From positions 3,100,001-3,164,000 of the forward strand of contig NZ_PGFQ01000001.1 in assembly GCF_029870955.1 (NCBI RefSeq): 64,000 bases of DNA. Reading direction: 5' to 3'. The position numbers and the translations under genes are program-made. Shown here in pieces: positions 1 to 9,879 of the stretch (the first letter of the stretch is position 1; each line of letters opens with the position of its first letter). This DNA comes from Sulfitobacter faviae. GTDB taxonomy: Bacteria > Pseudomonadota > Alphaproteobacteria > Rhodobacterales > Rhodobacteraceae. Below the pieces are notes generated by a model that was not told the DNA's origin, made no database searches, and saw only the letters and a program-made list of their open reading frames with translations.

Positions 1-195
1 CGCCACCCGCGCCCCATCCGCGACAGAGCTTTGGCCGTAATTGCGCAGGACATTGACGTGCAGCAGGATGTCCGCCCCGCCTGCATCCGCGACGACAAAG
101 CCGAAGCCCTTGACCGGGTCGAACCATTTGACCACGCCTTCGAGGGGGTCATCTATCGCCGCTGGTTCCGCTTGGGTTTCAGACACATCTTTCAT
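1..195 (-). CDS. Cold-shock domain protein (partial, C-terminus outside window)
   Basis: Reading leftward from an ATG at 195, 65 codons are open to the window edge. After an acidic 17-residue leader the protein shows the cold-shock RNP1 region (GVVKWFDPVKGFGFV) followed by DILLHVNVLRNYG, matching RNP2. Cold-shock domains bind single-stranded RNA or DNA and act as RNA chaperones in the cytoplasm. The gene starts 19 bases after the pdxH stop on the same strand, so the two are probably co-transcribed. Rhodobacterales often carry a longer protein with two cold-shock domains; only the first is visible, so total length cannot be judged. Confidence 0.85.
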   Translation of the reverse strand, partial: MKDVSETQAEPAAIDDPLEGVVKWFDPVKGFGFVVADAGGADILLHVNVLRNYGQSSVADGARVA

Positions 196-214
196 GGGGT
201 ATCGCGCCGTCAGA

Positions 215-820
215 TCAGGGGTTGAGCCGGGTCACGGCCCAGGGTGCCGCGACATCTGCGCGCCGCCATTGGAAACGGTCATGCAGGCGAAACTCGCCAT
301 CGGCCCAGAATTCGATTTCCAGCGGGGTGATCCGGTAGCCGCCCCAGAACGGGGGACGCTCAGGGTTCACCCCCTTCTGCGCCGTCACCTTGGCCACCTC
401 GGCCATCAGCGCACCGCGGCCTGAGAGCGGCTGAGATTGGCGCGAGGCCCAAGCCCCCAGACGGCTTTTGAGCGAGCGCGAGGCGTAATAGGCATCGGCC
501 TGCGGCCCGTCCTCTCGGCTGATCAAGCCGCGCACCCGCACCTGACGGCGCAGGGATTTCCAATGCATGACAAAGGCCGCCTTGCCCGCGCCGTCCAGTT
601 CCTGCGCCTTCTGGCTTTCGTAATTGGTGTAAAAGACAAAAGCCTCCGGCTCGATCTCTTTCAGCAGCACCATGCGGGCGTTGGGCAGCCCTTGCGAATC
701 TACCGTGCTGAGCGCGATGGCATTGGGATCATTAGGCTCGGTCGCCTCTGCTTCGGAAAGCCAACGCTGCGCAATTGCAAAGGGATCATCCCCCGCAAAA
801 ATACCAGTCCGCGTCTCCAT
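215..820 (-). CDS. pdxH: Pyridoxamine 5'-phosphate oxidase
   Basis: The 201-residue product is the usual size for PdxH, the FMN enzyme that oxidises pyridoxamine or pyridoxine 5'-phosphate to pyridoxal 5'-phosphate in the cytoplasm. Family blocks are clear: [11 protein letters not shown] and [11 protein letters not shown] near residues 47-70 (FMN-binding region), [13 protein letters not shown] in the middle, SRQSQPLS near 128, and the C-terminal [17 protein letters not shown] with RLHDRF that contributes to substrate binding. It is transcribed leftward into the cold-shock gene and is divergent from fabI across a 247-base region. No frame problem is seen. Confidence 0.95.
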   Translation of the reverse strand: METRTGIFAGDDPFAIAQRWLSEAEATEPNDPNAIALSTVDSQGLPNARMVLLKEIEPEAFVFYTNYESQKAQELDGAGKAAFVMHWKSLRRQVRVRGLISREDGPQADAYYASRSLKSRLGAWASRQSQPLSGRGALMAEVAKVTAQKGVNPERPPFWGGYRITPLEIEFWADGEFRLHDRFQWRRADVAAPWAVTRLNP

Positions 821-1067
821 TCGGCATCTCCTTCAGAGTGCTTTGCCTGTCACCGGTTCTACGCCGGGGTCCGATCTCTTCGGTATGGCATTTGTTAACA
901 ATCGGCAACTCAAAGGACAACCTCACCCGATTTCCGACAGTTAGCCGCCGATCTTATGGCAAATCTCGGGGTGAAGGCGCCTGTGCAGTCTTGATGGTAG
1001 CGCTGCAATCGCCTAGACCAAGACAACCTCAACGGAACATAGACAAGAACATAGACAAGGCGGCGGA

Positions 1068-1874
1068 ATGGGAAACGAACTGATGCAGGGCAAGCGCGGG
1101 CTCATCATGGGGCTGGCGAATGACAAATCCATCGCATGGGGCGTGGCCAAGGCGCTGGCCGATGCGGGGGCGGAGCTTGCTTTTTCCTACCAAGGCGAAG
1201 CGCTGAAGAAACGCGTCGGCCCGCTGGCCGAGCAGCTTGGCAGCGACATCGTTCTGCCCTGCGACGTGGGCGATGAAGCATCGATCGACGCGCTTTTCGA
1301 AAGCCTGAAAGAACGTTGGGGTGAGCTGGATTTCATCGTTCACGCCATCGGCTTTTCCGACAAGGGCGAGCTGCGTGGCCGCTACGTCGACACCAGCCGC
1401 GGCAATTTCGCCATGTCGATGGACATCTCCGTCTACTCCTTCACCGCTGTGATGCAGCGCGCCGAGAAGATGATGTCGCCCGGGGCCAGCGCGCTGACGC
1501 TGACCTATTACGGCGCCGAGAAGGTGATGCCGCATTACAATGTCATGGGTGTGGCCAAGGCGGCGCTGGAGGCGAGTGTTAAATACCTCGCCGAGGATCT
1601 GGGCAAGGACGGCATCCGCGTCAACGCGATCTCGGCGGGGCCGATCAAGACGCTGGCGGCTTCCGGCATCGGCGATTTCCGCTACATCATGAAATGGAAC
1701 GAGTACAACTCGCCCCTGCGCCGCAACGTGACCACCGAGGACGTGGGCAAGGCCGCGCTGTTTTTGCTGTCGGATCTGGGCAGCGGCACCACGGGCGAGA
1801 ACCTGCATGTCGACGCGGGCTATCACGTCGTCGGCATGAAGGCGGTTGACGCGCCCGACATGTCCAAGGAATAA
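1068..1874 (+). CDS. fabI: Enoyl-[acyl-carrier-protein] reductase (NADH)
   Basis: The 268-residue protein is FabI, which performs the last reduction step of each fatty acid elongation cycle. It has the N-terminal nucleotide-binding segment (GLANDKSIAWG, residues 15-25) typical of FabI rather than of ordinary short-chain dehydrogenases, and the Y157-x6-K164 catalytic pair. The C-terminus ends in the conserved GTTGENLHVDAGYH region. The ATG at 1068 is preferred over the in-frame ATG at 1083 because a purine-rich stretch (ggcgga) precedes it and the family usually has a few residues before QGKRG. It begins a rightward series of genes that runs to 8.1 kb. Confidence 0.96.
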   Translation: MGNELMQGKRGLIMGLANDKSIAWGVAKALADAGAELAFSYQGEALKKRVGPLAEQLGSDIVLPCDVGDEASIDALFESLKERWGELDFIVHAIGFSDKGELRGRYVDTSRGNFAMSMDISVYSFTAVMQRAEKMMSPGASALTLTYYGAEKVMPHYNVMGVAKAALEASVKYLAEDLGKDGIRVNAISAGPIKTLAASGIGDFRYIMKWNEYNSPLRRNVTTEDVGKAALFLLSDLGSGTTGENLHVDAGYHVVGMKAVDAPDMSKE

Positions 1875-1928
1875 GCCGCCCAAATTAATTCGCGCGGGTG
1901 CCCGCGCCAGCTGCTGCAAAGGACCACC

Positions 1929-2462
1929 ATGACCAAATCCAAGGACGCCTCGCGCCTGCCCCATGAAAAGGGCTTTCACATCTCCTGGGATCAGATCCAC
2001 CGCGACAGCCGCGCGCTGGCGTGGCGGCTCGACGGTCTGGGCCCCGACGATGGCGCTTGGCGTGCCGTGGTGGCGATCACCCGCGGCGGCATGGCGCCCG
2101 CGATGATCGTCGCGCGCGAACTCGACATCCGCACCGTCGATACGATCTCGGTCATGTCCTACCACTCGGGCGGCGGGGCCGCCGACCAGCGCCGCGAGGC
2201 GAAGGTGCTGAAATCCCCCGACGCCGAGATGATGGGCGACGGCACCGGCATCCTGATCGTCGATGATCTGGTCGACAGCGGCAAGACCATCGAACTGGTA
2301 CGCGAACTCTACCCGCAGGCGCATTTCGCCACCGTCTATGCCAAGCCCGAGGGCGAGCCGCAGGTCGATACCTTCATCACCGGCGTGAGCCAGGACACAT
2401 GGATCTTCTTCCCATGGGACATGGCCCTGCAATATGTCGAACCCTACCGCGGCAAGGACTGA
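1929..2462 (+). CDS. gpt: Xanthine phosphoribosyltransferase
   Basis: The 177-residue product matches the Gpt family, which converts xanthine or guanine plus PRPP to XMP or GMP in purine salvage. The PRPP-binding motif [13 protein letters not shown] lies near residues 113-125, preceded by the RGGMAPA loop (about 57-63). The C-terminus WIFFPWD is characteristic of Gpt and separates it from hypoxanthine phosphoribosyltransferase. It lies 54 bases after fabI and just before the aminotransferase, consistent with one transcript. Confidence 0.93.
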   Translation: MTKSKDASRLPHEKGFHISWDQIHRDSRALAWRLDGLGPDDGAWRAVVAITRGGMAPAMIVARELDIRTVDTISVMSYHSGGGAADQRREAKVLKSPDAEMMGDGTGILIVDDLVDSGKTIELVRELYPQAHFATVYAKPEGEPQVDTFITGVSQDTWIFFPWDMALQYVEPYRGKD

Positions 2463-2508
2463 CCGGCCCCGCGCCACCTGCCCTGCCCCTATCTGACCGG
2501 ATACCCCC

Positions 2509-3689
2509 ATGACGCTTCCGCGCACCGCCACCACGTTCTTCCCCCGGTGATGGAGGCGCGGCGCTGGCTCGACGGGGTCGACTTCCCGCCCGACCGACCG
2601 CTGATCAATGTCAGCCAAGCCGCGCCCGTCGATCCGCCCCCCGAAGGGCTACGCCGGGCGATGGCCGAGGTCACGCTGAACAACGATGAGGCGCATCTCT
2701 ACGGGCCGGTACTTGGCCTGCCCGAATTGCGCGCCGAACTGGCGCGGCAGACGGCCGAGAAATACGCGGGCGTGGTGACCGACGAACAGGTCTGCATCAC
2801 CTCCGGCTGCAACCAAGCCTTTGCCGCCGCCATCGCCACGCTCTGCGGCGAGGGCGACGAGGTCATCATCCCGACGCCGTGGTACTTCAATCACAAGATG
2901 TGGCTCGACATGAGCGGCGTCACCGCGGTGCCGCTGCCCGTCGAGGCCGACATGCTGCCCGACCCCGAGAAGGCCGCGGCATCCATCACCCCGCGCACCC
3001 GGGCCATCGCGCTGGTCACGCCCAACAACCCCGGCGGCGTGGAATATCCCGCGGCGCTGGTGCAGGAGTTCTTCGAACTGGCCCGTCGCCACGGCATTGC
3101 GCTGATCCTTGATGAGACCTACCGCGACTTCCACAGCCGCCCCGGCGCGCCACACGCGCTGTTCCGCGACCCCGATTGGCATGACACGCTCATCCACCTC
3201 TATTCCTTCTCCAAGGCCTACCGTCTGACCGGCCACCGCGTCGGCGCGCTGATCGCCAGCCGCAAGCGTCTGGCCGAGGTCGAGAAATTCCTCGACACCG
3301 TCGCCATCTGCCCCGCGCAGATCGGCCAACACGGCGCGCTTTGGGGGATGCAGAACCTCAGCGCATGGCTTGCCGAAGAACGCGAGGAAATCCTGTCGCG
3401 CCGCGCGGCCATTGCCGACCTGATGCCCAAGCTCGAACCGCTGGGCTGGGAGCTTCTGGGTCTGGGCGGCTACTTCGCCTATATGCGCCACCCTTTCAGC
3501 GTTTCCTCGGCTGATCTGGCGCGCGATCTGGTGCGTGACGCAGGCGTACTCTGCCTGCCCGGCACGATGTTCCAGCCCGAGGGTGACGCCCGCGGTGAAA
3601 GCCAGTTGCGCATCGCCTTTGCCAACCTCGACGCCGCCGGTCTAAAGGTGCTTTTCGACAGGCTTGCAGCCCTGCCACGCAACGCATAG
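2509..3689 (+). CDS. Class I/II PLP-dependent aminotransferase (apparent frameshift near start)
   Basis: The product belongs to fold-type I aminotransferases. Visible features are the substrate-loop region INVSQAAP, the PNNPGG motif, the ILDETYRDF aspartate region and the PLP lysine in YSFSKAYRLTGHRVG. The substrate is not evident. The ATG at 2509 reads MTLPRTATTFFPR then stops, while the body is open from 2547 in the next frame. Adding one C to the five-C run at 2541-2545 gives a continuous 393-residue protein reading TTFFPPVMEARRW, the natural N-terminus. I regard the break as a base-calling error. The gene lies between gpt and the PpiD-like gene in a rightward run. Confidence 0.85.
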
Positions 3690-3719
3690 ACAGGTCCGAA
3701 ATCAACGAGGGACCGTGTC

Positions 3720-5564
3720 ATGGCCAAAAAGGGCTTCAGCTTTTCGAAAACCGCCGTCTGGGCCTTGATGGCCCTTTTGATCTTGGGTCTGGGCGGCTTT
3801 GGCGCGATCAACCTCAGCGGCAATCTGCGCAGCATCGGCACCGTGGGCGACAAGTCGATCTCGGTCGATCAATATGCCCGCCAGTTGCAGCAGGAAATCC
3901 GCGCAATCGAAGCGCAGACAGGGGAGAGCCTGCCCTTTGCCCGCGCCCAAGAGATGGGGCTGGACCGGGCCGTGCTGCAACGGATCGTGCGCAACCGCGC
4001 GCTGGACCATGAGGCCGACGAAATGGGCATCTCCATCGGTGACGCCACCCTGCGCGATGAGATCGTGGCAATCTCGGCCTTCCAAGGGATCGACGGCAAC
4101 TTTGACCGCGAAGGCTATCGCTTTGCCCTTCAGCAAAGCGGGATGAGCGAAGCCGAGTTCGAACGCTCGATCCGCGAAGAAGCCGCGCGTGGCCTGCTGC
4201 AACGCGCCATTCTGGGCGGCGTCTCCATGCCCGACACCTATGCCCGCACGCTGGTCGATTACGTCGCCGAAGAGCGCAGCTTCACTTGGGCACGGCTGAG
4301 CGAGGATGACCTCGACGCGCCCTTGCCCGCCGCCACCGAAGACGAATTGCGCGCCTATTACGACGCCAACACCGATGACTTCATGCTGCCCGCCAGCAAA
4401 AGCATCACCTTCGCTTGGCTCGCGCCCGAAGACCTGCTGGACGAAGTCGAAGTGCCCGAAGAAGAACTGCGCGCCGAATATGACGCCCGCCGCAACGAAT
4501 ACGACCAGCCCGAGCGGCGTTTGGTCGAACGTCTGGTCTTTGCCGATCAGGAGGCCGCAGATCGCGCCGCCGCAGCGCTTGAGGTCGACGGCACCACTTT
4601 CGAGGCGCTGGTCGAAGAGCGCGGCTTGGCCTTGGCGGATGTCGATCTGGGCGATGTCGCGAAATCCGATCTTGATGACGCAGGCGATGCGGTCTTTGCC
4701 GCCGAAAGCGGTGACATCGTAGGCCCGCTGCCCAGCTCGCTCGGGCCGGCCCTGTTCCGTGTGAACGCCATCCTCCCCGCGCAGCATGTGCCTTTCGAAG
4801 AGGCCCGTGACGAGCTGGAAGAGACCCTCGCCATCTCCCGCGCCACCCGCGCCGTCGAAGCCCGCGCGCAAGAGATTGACGACCAGCTTGCCGGGGGTGC
4901 CACGCTCGAAGACTTGGCCCAAGAGACCAAGATGCGCCTCGGCACCATCGACTGGACCCAAGACAGCAGCGAGGGCATCGCCGCCTATGGCGCCTTCCGC
5001 GAGGCCGCCGCGGGGCTGAGCGCCAATGACTTCCCGCAGATCGATCAACTCGAAGACGGTGGCATCTTTGCCATGCGTCTGGATGAAACCAAGGACGCGC
5101 GCCCTGAACCTTTCGAAGCGGCCCGCGACGCGGTCGAGGCCGCATGGCGCGACGCCCAGATCGTCGAGGCGCTGACGGAAAAGGCTGAGAGCCTGACCGA
5201 GACGCTGGCCGAAGAAGAGGGATTCGAGGCCGCCGGTCTCACGCCGCAGCTTGGCGAAGGGCTGACCCGCAGCTCCTATGTCGACGGCACGCCGGACGAT
5301 TTCATGGATCAGGTCTTTGACCTCGACGAAGGCGGCGTGGCCGTCCTGCCCGCAGGCGATAGCGTCGTGGTTCTGCGCCTTGATGCCGTGACACCGGCAG
5401 GCGAAGACGACCAGACCCAAGCGCTGATGGACCGCCTCTCGCAGCAGTTGGATCAGGCGCTGGCTCAAAATCTTTTCGATATCTACAGCAATGCCGTCAT
5501 GCGCGACGCCGATCCCCAGATCGACCAGCGCGCGATCAATGCCGTGCATGTGAACTTTCCCTGA
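3720..5564 (+). CDS. PpiD-like peptidyl-prolyl isomerase / SurA_N-domain chaperone
   Basis: The 614-residue protein has one N-terminal membrane segment (about residues 12-32, WALMALLILGLGGFGAI) after a short basic cytoplasmic tail, then a large periplasmic part. This is the layout of PpiD, an inner-membrane-anchored periplasmic folding helper. After the anchor comes a SurA_N-like region (GDKSISVDQYARQLQQEIR), then a rotamase-like section around residues 225-350 and another helical region. The sequence is strongly acidic. Parvulin active-site residues are not obvious, so it may act mainly as a chaperone. Its stop lies 12 bases before trpE, an arrangement that suggests co-transcription. Confidence 0.82.
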   Translation: MAKKGFSFSKTAVWALMALLILGLGGFGAINLSGNLRSIGTVGDKSISVDQYARQLQQEIRAIEAQTGESLPFARAQEMGLDRAVLQRIVRNRALDHEADEMGISIGDATLRDEIVAISAFQGIDGNFDREGYRFALQQSGMSEAEFERSIREEAARGLLQRAILGGVSMPDTYARTLVDYVAEERSFTWARLSEDDLDAPLPAATEDELRAYYDANTDDFMLPASKSITFAWLAPEDLLDEVEVPEEELRAEYDARRNEYDQPERRLVERLVFADQEAADRAAAALEVDGTTFEALVEERGLALADVDLGDVAKSDLDDAGDAVFAAESGDIVGPLPSSLGPALFRVNAILPAQHVPFEEARDELEETLAISRATRAVEARAQEIDDQLAGGATLEDLAQETKMRLGTIDWTQDSSEGIAAYGAFREAAAGLSANDFPQIDQLEDGGIFAMRLDETKDARPEPFEAARDAVEAAWRDAQIVEALTEKAESLTETLAEEEGFEAAGLTPQLGEGLTRSSYVDGTPDDFMDQVFDLDEGGVAVLPAGDSVVVLRLDAVTPAGEDDQTQALMDRLSQQLDQALAQNLFDIYSNAVMRDADPQIDQRAINAVHVNFP

Positions 5565-5576
5565 TAGGCAATTTTG

Positions 5577-7088
5577 ATGGCCCTGACCCCTGATTTCGAT
5601 AGTTTCGCCCGCGCCTATGAGGCGGGCGAGAATCAGATCGTCTACACCCGCCTTGCCGCCGATCTCGACACGCCTGTGTCCTTGATGCTGAAACTCACCG
5701 GCGCGGCGGAGAATGCCTTTGTGCTAGAATCCGTCACCGGCGGCGATGTGCGCGGGCGGTATTCGATCATCGGCATGAAACCCGACCTGATCTGGCGCTG
5801 CCGGGGCGAGACCTCCGCGCTCAACCGTGCGGCGCGCTATGATGCCGATGCCTTTGAGGATATGCCCGGTGACCCGCTGGACCGTCTGCGCGACGTGATC
5901 GCGGAATCGCGGATCACCCTGCCCGACGATCTGCCGCAAGCCGCCGCCGGGCTATTCGGCTACCTCGGCTATGACATGATCCGGCTGGTGGAACATCTGC
6001 CCAATGTGAACCCCGACCCTCTGTGCCTGCCCGACGCGGTGATGGTGCGCCCTTCGGTGGTCGCAGTCCTCGACGGGGTGAAAGGCGAGGTCACCATCGT
6101 CTCCCCCGCTTGGGTGTCCGAGGGCCAAACCGCCCGCGCGGCCTATGCCCAAGCCGCCGAGCGGGTGATGGACGCCGTGCGCGATCTGGAACGCGCCATG
6201 CCACAAACCTCCCGCGATTTGGGAGAGGCCGAAGACGCGCCGGAGCCGGTCAGCAATTTCACCCGCGATGCCTATAAATCCGCCGTGGAGAAGGCGCGCG
6301 ACTATATCAAGGCGGGCGATATCTTTCAGGTGGTGCCAAGCCAGCGGTGGGCCCAAGGTTTCACCCAACCGCCCTTCGCGCTCTACCGCAGCCTGCGGCG
6401 CACCAACCCCTCGCCCTTCATGTTCTATTTCAACTTCGGCGGCTTCCATGTGGTCGGCGCCAGCCCCGAGATCCTCGTCCGGGTCTTCGGCAACGAAGTG
6501 ACCATCCGACCCATCGCAGGCACCCGAAAACGCGGCGCCACCCCGGAGGAGGATCGCGCGCTAGAAGCCGATTTGCTTAGCGACCCCAAGGAGTTGGCAG
6601 AACACCTGATGCTGCTGGATCTGGGCCGCAACGACGTGGGCCGGGTCGCCAAGATCGGCAGCGTGCGCCCGACGGAAGAGTTCATCGTCGAGCGCTACAG
6701 CCACGTCATGCACATCGTCTCCAACGTGGTGGGCGAGTTGAAAGAGGGCAAGGACGCACTCGACGCCTTCTTTGCGGGCATGCCTGCGGGCACCGTTTCC
6801 GGCGCGCCAAAGGTCCGCGCGATGGAGATCATCGACGAGTTGGAACCCGAGAAGCGCGGCGTCTATGGCGGCGGCGTGGGCTATTTCAGCGCGGGCGGCG
6901 ACATGGACATGTGCATCGCCCTGCGCACCGCTGTGGTGAAGGACGAGACCCTCTATATCCAAGCAGGCGGCGGCGTGGTCTATGACAGCGACCCCGAGGC
7001 CGAGTTCATGGAAACCGTGCATAAATCCGGCGCGATCCGCCGCGCGGCTGCGGATGCATCGCGTTTCGGTGGCAAGGGCAACGGCTGA
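5577..7088 (+). CDS. trpE: Anthranilate synthase component I
   Basis: The 503-residue protein is the large subunit of anthranilate synthase, which makes anthranilate from chorismate with ammonia supplied by TrpG. The chorismate-binding domain is intact: IKAGDIFQVVPSQRW, SPFMFYFNFG, IAGTRKRG, the DLGRNDVGRV block and the C-terminal GGGVGYFS and IQAGGGVVYDSDP motifs. The start is taken as the ATG at 5577; a TTG directly before it would add one residue. trpE is separated from trpG (9880) by an aspartoacylase-like gene and an oppositely oriented deacetylase gene, so the two subunits come from different transcripts. Confidence 0.95.
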   Translation: MALTPDFDSFARAYEAGENQIVYTRLAADLDTPVSLMLKLTGAAENAFVLESVTGGDVRGRYSIIGMKPDLIWRCRGETSALNRAARYDADAFEDMPGDPLDRLRDVIAESRITLPDDLPQAAAGLFGYLGYDMIRLVEHLPNVNPDPLCLPDAVMVRPSVVAVLDGVKGEVTIVSPAWVSEGQTARAAYAQAAERVMDAVRDLERAMPQTSRDLGEAEDAPEPVSNFTRDAYKSAVEKARDYIKAGDIFQVVPSQRWAQGFTQPPFALYRSLRRTNPSPFMFYFNFGGFHVVGASPEILVRVFGNEVTIRPIAGTRKRGATPEEDRALEADLLSDPKELAEHLMLLDLGRNDVGRVAKIGSVRPTEEFIVERYSHVMHIVSNVVGELKEGKDALDAFFAGMPAGTVSGAPKVRAMEIIDELEPEKRGVYGGGVGYFSAGGDMDMCIALRTAVVKDETLYIQAGGGVVYDSDPEAEFMETVHKSGAIRRAAADASRFGGKGNG

Positions 7089-7090
7089 CC

Positions 7091-8129
7091 ATGGCCCCCG
7101 CGCGCCTTTCCAGATCGCGGGGCATTCCGTCGCCCCCGGCAGCAGCCTTGCCGTTGATCTGCCCGTTTCGATCCTGCCCGATCACACGCCGGTGCATCTG
7201 TCGCTGGAAATCTTCCACGGCAAACGGCCCGGGCCGACGATGTTCGTCTCAGCAGCAGTGCATGGGGATGAGGTGATCGGCGTGGAGATCCTGCGCCGCC
7301 TGTTGCGCGCGCCGCAACTCTCGGCGCTGCGCGGCACGCTCATTGTCGTGCCTGTCGTGAACTCCTTCGGCTTCCTGAACCGCTCGCGCTACCTGCCCGA
7401 CCGACGCGATCTGAATCGCTGCTTCCCCGGTTCGCCCACCGGCAGCCTCGGCGCGCGACTGGCGCATATCTTTTTGCAAGAGGTGGTGCTGCGCTGCGAC
7501 TTCGGCATCGACCTGCATTCGGCGGCGATTCACCGCACCAACCTGCCGCAGGTGCGCGTCTCTCCGGCGGATAAGGTGACCCAGAAAATGGCGCTGGATT
7601 TCGGCGCGCCGGTGGTGCTGACCTCCCCCTGCGCGACGGATCGCTGCGCGCGGTCGCCGCGAAACAAGGCACGCCGATCCTGCTTTACGAGGCGGGCGAA
7701 GGGCTGCGCTTTGACGAGATGGCCGTACGTGCGGGTCTTGCGGGCATCCTGCGCGTCATGCGCGGCCAAGACATGCTGCCCGCCAAGGGCATCGCCCGCG
7801 CCCGCAGTGCACCCTATATCTGCACCGCTTCCCATTGGCTGCGCGCCCCCGCAGGTGGCCTGCTGCGCACCTTCCGGGCCGAGGGGGAAACCGTCGCCGG
7901 AGGCGATCTTCTGGCCATCGTCTCAGACCCTTTCGGCAAGGAGGAGGCCGAGCTTCTGGCCGATGCGCCCGGCATCCTCATCGGGCGGGCGATGCTGCCC
8001 ATCGTTAACGAAGGCGATGCTGTCTTTCACCTTGCCAAACTTAGCCCCCGCGCGGCGGAGGCGACGGTGGACGAACTCGCCAGCCAGTTGGAGGAAGACC
8101 CGCTCTTCGACGAGGACGAGATTATCTAA
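7091..8129 (+). CDS. Succinylglutamate desuccinylase/aspartoacylase-family zinc hydrolase (two apparent frameshifts)
   Basis: The product belongs to the AstE/aspartoacylase family of carboxypeptidase-like zinc enzymes. It shows HGDEVIGVEILRRLL (zinc ligands His and Glu), RDLNRCFPG and DLHSA (third zinc ligand). The C-terminal half ends in a biotinyl-like beta domain (GGLLRTFRAEGETVAGGDLLAIVSDPFG). The actual substrate is unknown. Two frame breaks are seen: after ATGGCC at the five-C run 7095-7099, and at the five-C run 7625-7629. Adding one C to each gives a continuous 346-residue protein starting MAPRAPFQIAGHSV. The ATG lies 2 bases after the trpE stop, so it is translationally close to trpE. 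Confidence 0.82.
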
Positions 8130-8153
8130 CGTCAACCCCCGCCCCGCGCGGAG

Positions 8154-9713
8154 TCACTCCTCGCGCAGCAGCACCGCCGAGATCGGGACCAAGGCCACAT
8201 CGCTCGCCCGGTCTTGCAGCCCCCAGAGCAGCAGGGCGGAGACGGTATCGGGCCGCAGGCGGCCCAGCATGATCACCGCGCCCTCCTGCCCCGCTTTGAA
8301 AGCCGCTTGATCCAGAAAACGCCGGATCACCCGCGCGGATTGCTCCTTGCTGTCAAAATCGCGAAACACCGGATCGGCAGGCACACCCGCCTTGCGGGCC
8401 AGCTTGGGCATGGTGTTAAGCCCCTTGTCCTGCGTCACCAGCCCGTGGCCGGATTGCGCGAGGATATCGGTCACCTGATCGGCCAGCGCGCGGCTGCCTT
8501 GGAAGCCGCTTTCGGTGCCTTCCAACACCCCCACCACCGGGCCGATCTGGTCGAGCGTTGCGCCAAATGTGGTCTCGGCATCGCTGGGCTGCGCGCCCTG
8601 CGGCAGGTCGACCATGGCCAAAACCTCGAACCCTGCCTCGCGGTAGGTTTCCACCCGCTCGGCGGCGTCCGGCAGGGTGCTATCGACGGCGAAACTCAGC
8701 GGATAGGGAAAGCTGCGCAATGCGGCCAACCCGGCGCTGCCTGCGGTGACCGAGGTGCCATCATCGATCAGCACCACGCTCATCAGCGGCTTGCCCTCCT
8801 GCAGGTCGCTCGCGAGGCTGTTGACCACCACGGGGCGCGGGTCTTCATTCACGATTTCGTCAGCTTCAGCGGGCTCTGCCACCACCTCTGCGCCGGGGCG
8901 GTTGATCACGACGCCTGTATCTCGCTCGGTCAGGCTGGTCGCTGGTGTGCCGATGGCCGGGCGATTGTCGGCTTCAGTTTCAGCAGGCTCTGGGGTGGCT
9001 TCGGCAACCTCCGTCTCTTCCAGCGGCGCGGGGCTTGCCCCCTCGATGCTCTCCGGCTCAGGCACCGGGGAAGACAGGTCAGCCTCAGCGGCCTCCGCCT
9101 CACCGCGGGGCGCGTCTTCAAGCGCATCGGCTTCAACCTCCGGCTCTTCGATCACGACCTCCTCCGCAGGCAGGGTGATCGCCTCCTCCTCTTCGACCTC
9201 CGGCGCGGCCATGCCCTGCGGCGCGTCAAAGGCCCCTTCGATATCCGCCACATCCGGCGCGGGCGGCTGCGCGGGTTCGGTGCTGATCGAAAGCTCATCC
9301 GCCGCGGGCGGCGCATCCGGCGCCGTGGCCTGCGGATTGGGCATGACAGGCTCTTCCGCGCCGGGCGACATCGGCGTCTGCCCCTCGGGGGCCGCGGGGG
9401 TGCTGAGCCCCTCGGCACCGCCGGTCTCTGGCAGGCTGGCCGAGGTCTGTGTGTCGGGGTCGAGCGCGGCGAGGCTGTCTTGCTGCGGCACATCCGCGCG
9501 CGGCGCGGGGGCGTTCAACACCGGCGCGGTATCGCGGCTGCGCCCCTGCTCGCCTGCATCCGTCACGTTGATCCGCGCCGGGGCGGGGCCGGATCCGGGC
9601 GCATCGCCCACCTGCGGCGGCAGCGGCAAAGGCATCATCAGCGACACCGCACCGGCCACACCGATGCTTGCCACACCGCCCCAAATCAGCCCGCTCAGAA
9701 CTCCGCGTGCCAT
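8154..9713 (-). CDS. Divergent polysaccharide deacetylase family protein (YibQ/DUF610-like)
   Basis: The 519-residue protein has an N-terminal membrane anchor (about residues 4-26, FLSG/LIWGG-like to SLMMPLPLP), then about 270 residues of low-complexity Pro/Ala/Glu-rich sequence, then a C-terminal divergent polysaccharide deacetylase domain from about residue 310 (MSVVLIDDGTSV, FAVDSTLPDA, VLAMVDLPQG, GLVTQDKGLN, VIMLGRLRPDT). Members are thought to act on cell-envelope glycans, but the enzymatic function is not established. The ATG at 9713 is chosen because AGGAG sits 8 bases upstream; longer in-frame starts at 9740 and 9812 lack this. It lies opposite to the trp genes on both sides and splits them. 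Confidence 0.8.
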   Translation of the reverse strand: MARGVLSGLIWGGVASIGVAGAVSLMMPLPLPPQVGDAPGSGPAPARINVTDAGEQGRSRDTAPVLNAPAPRADVPQQDSLAALDPDTQTSASLPETGGAEGLSTPAAPEGQTPMSPGAEEPVMPNPQATAPDAPPAADELSISTEPAQPPAPDVADIEGAFDAPQGMAAPEVEEEEAITLPAEEVVIEEPEVEADALEDAPRGEAEAAEADLSSPVPEPESIEGASPAPLEETEVAEATPEPAETEADNRPAIGTPATSLTERDTGVVINRPGAEVVAEPAEADEIVNEDPRPVVVNSLASDLQEGKPLMSVVLIDDGTSVTAGSAGLAALRSFPYPLSFAVDSTLPDAAERVETYREAGFEVLAMVDLPQGAQPSDAETTFGATLDQIGPVVGVLEGTESGFQGSRALADQVTDILAQSGHGLVTQDKGLNTMPKLARKAGVPADPVFRDFDSKEQSARVIRRFLDQAAFKAGQEGAVIMLGRLRPDTVSALLLWGLQDRASDVALVPISAVLLREE

Positions 9714-9879
9714 CTGCGCTACTCCTGCTGTCTGCGCCATGGCCAGAAAGCCCGGCGTTCCCCTCAATTGGCTTGCCCCAAACTCTTGACGATGGGGTTC
9801 AAGCCTGAACATGTATGCGAAAACCTATACCGCGCTCCGGCGCGGTTTCTCCAGTCCTAATACAAAGAAATGCCTGCCT

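Noticed and set aside
1032..1058. GAAC repeats before fabI resembling a LexA box
   Set aside because: The spacing between the two GAAC copies is 8 bases rather than 7, and it is part of a 12-base tandem repeat (GAACATAGACAA) near the fabI start. fabI is not a known SOS gene.
3702..5549. A 615-codon open frame on the minus strand
   Set aside because: It is the shadow of the PpiD-like gene; the real protein has a membrane anchor and SurA_N-like region, the shadow shows no motif.
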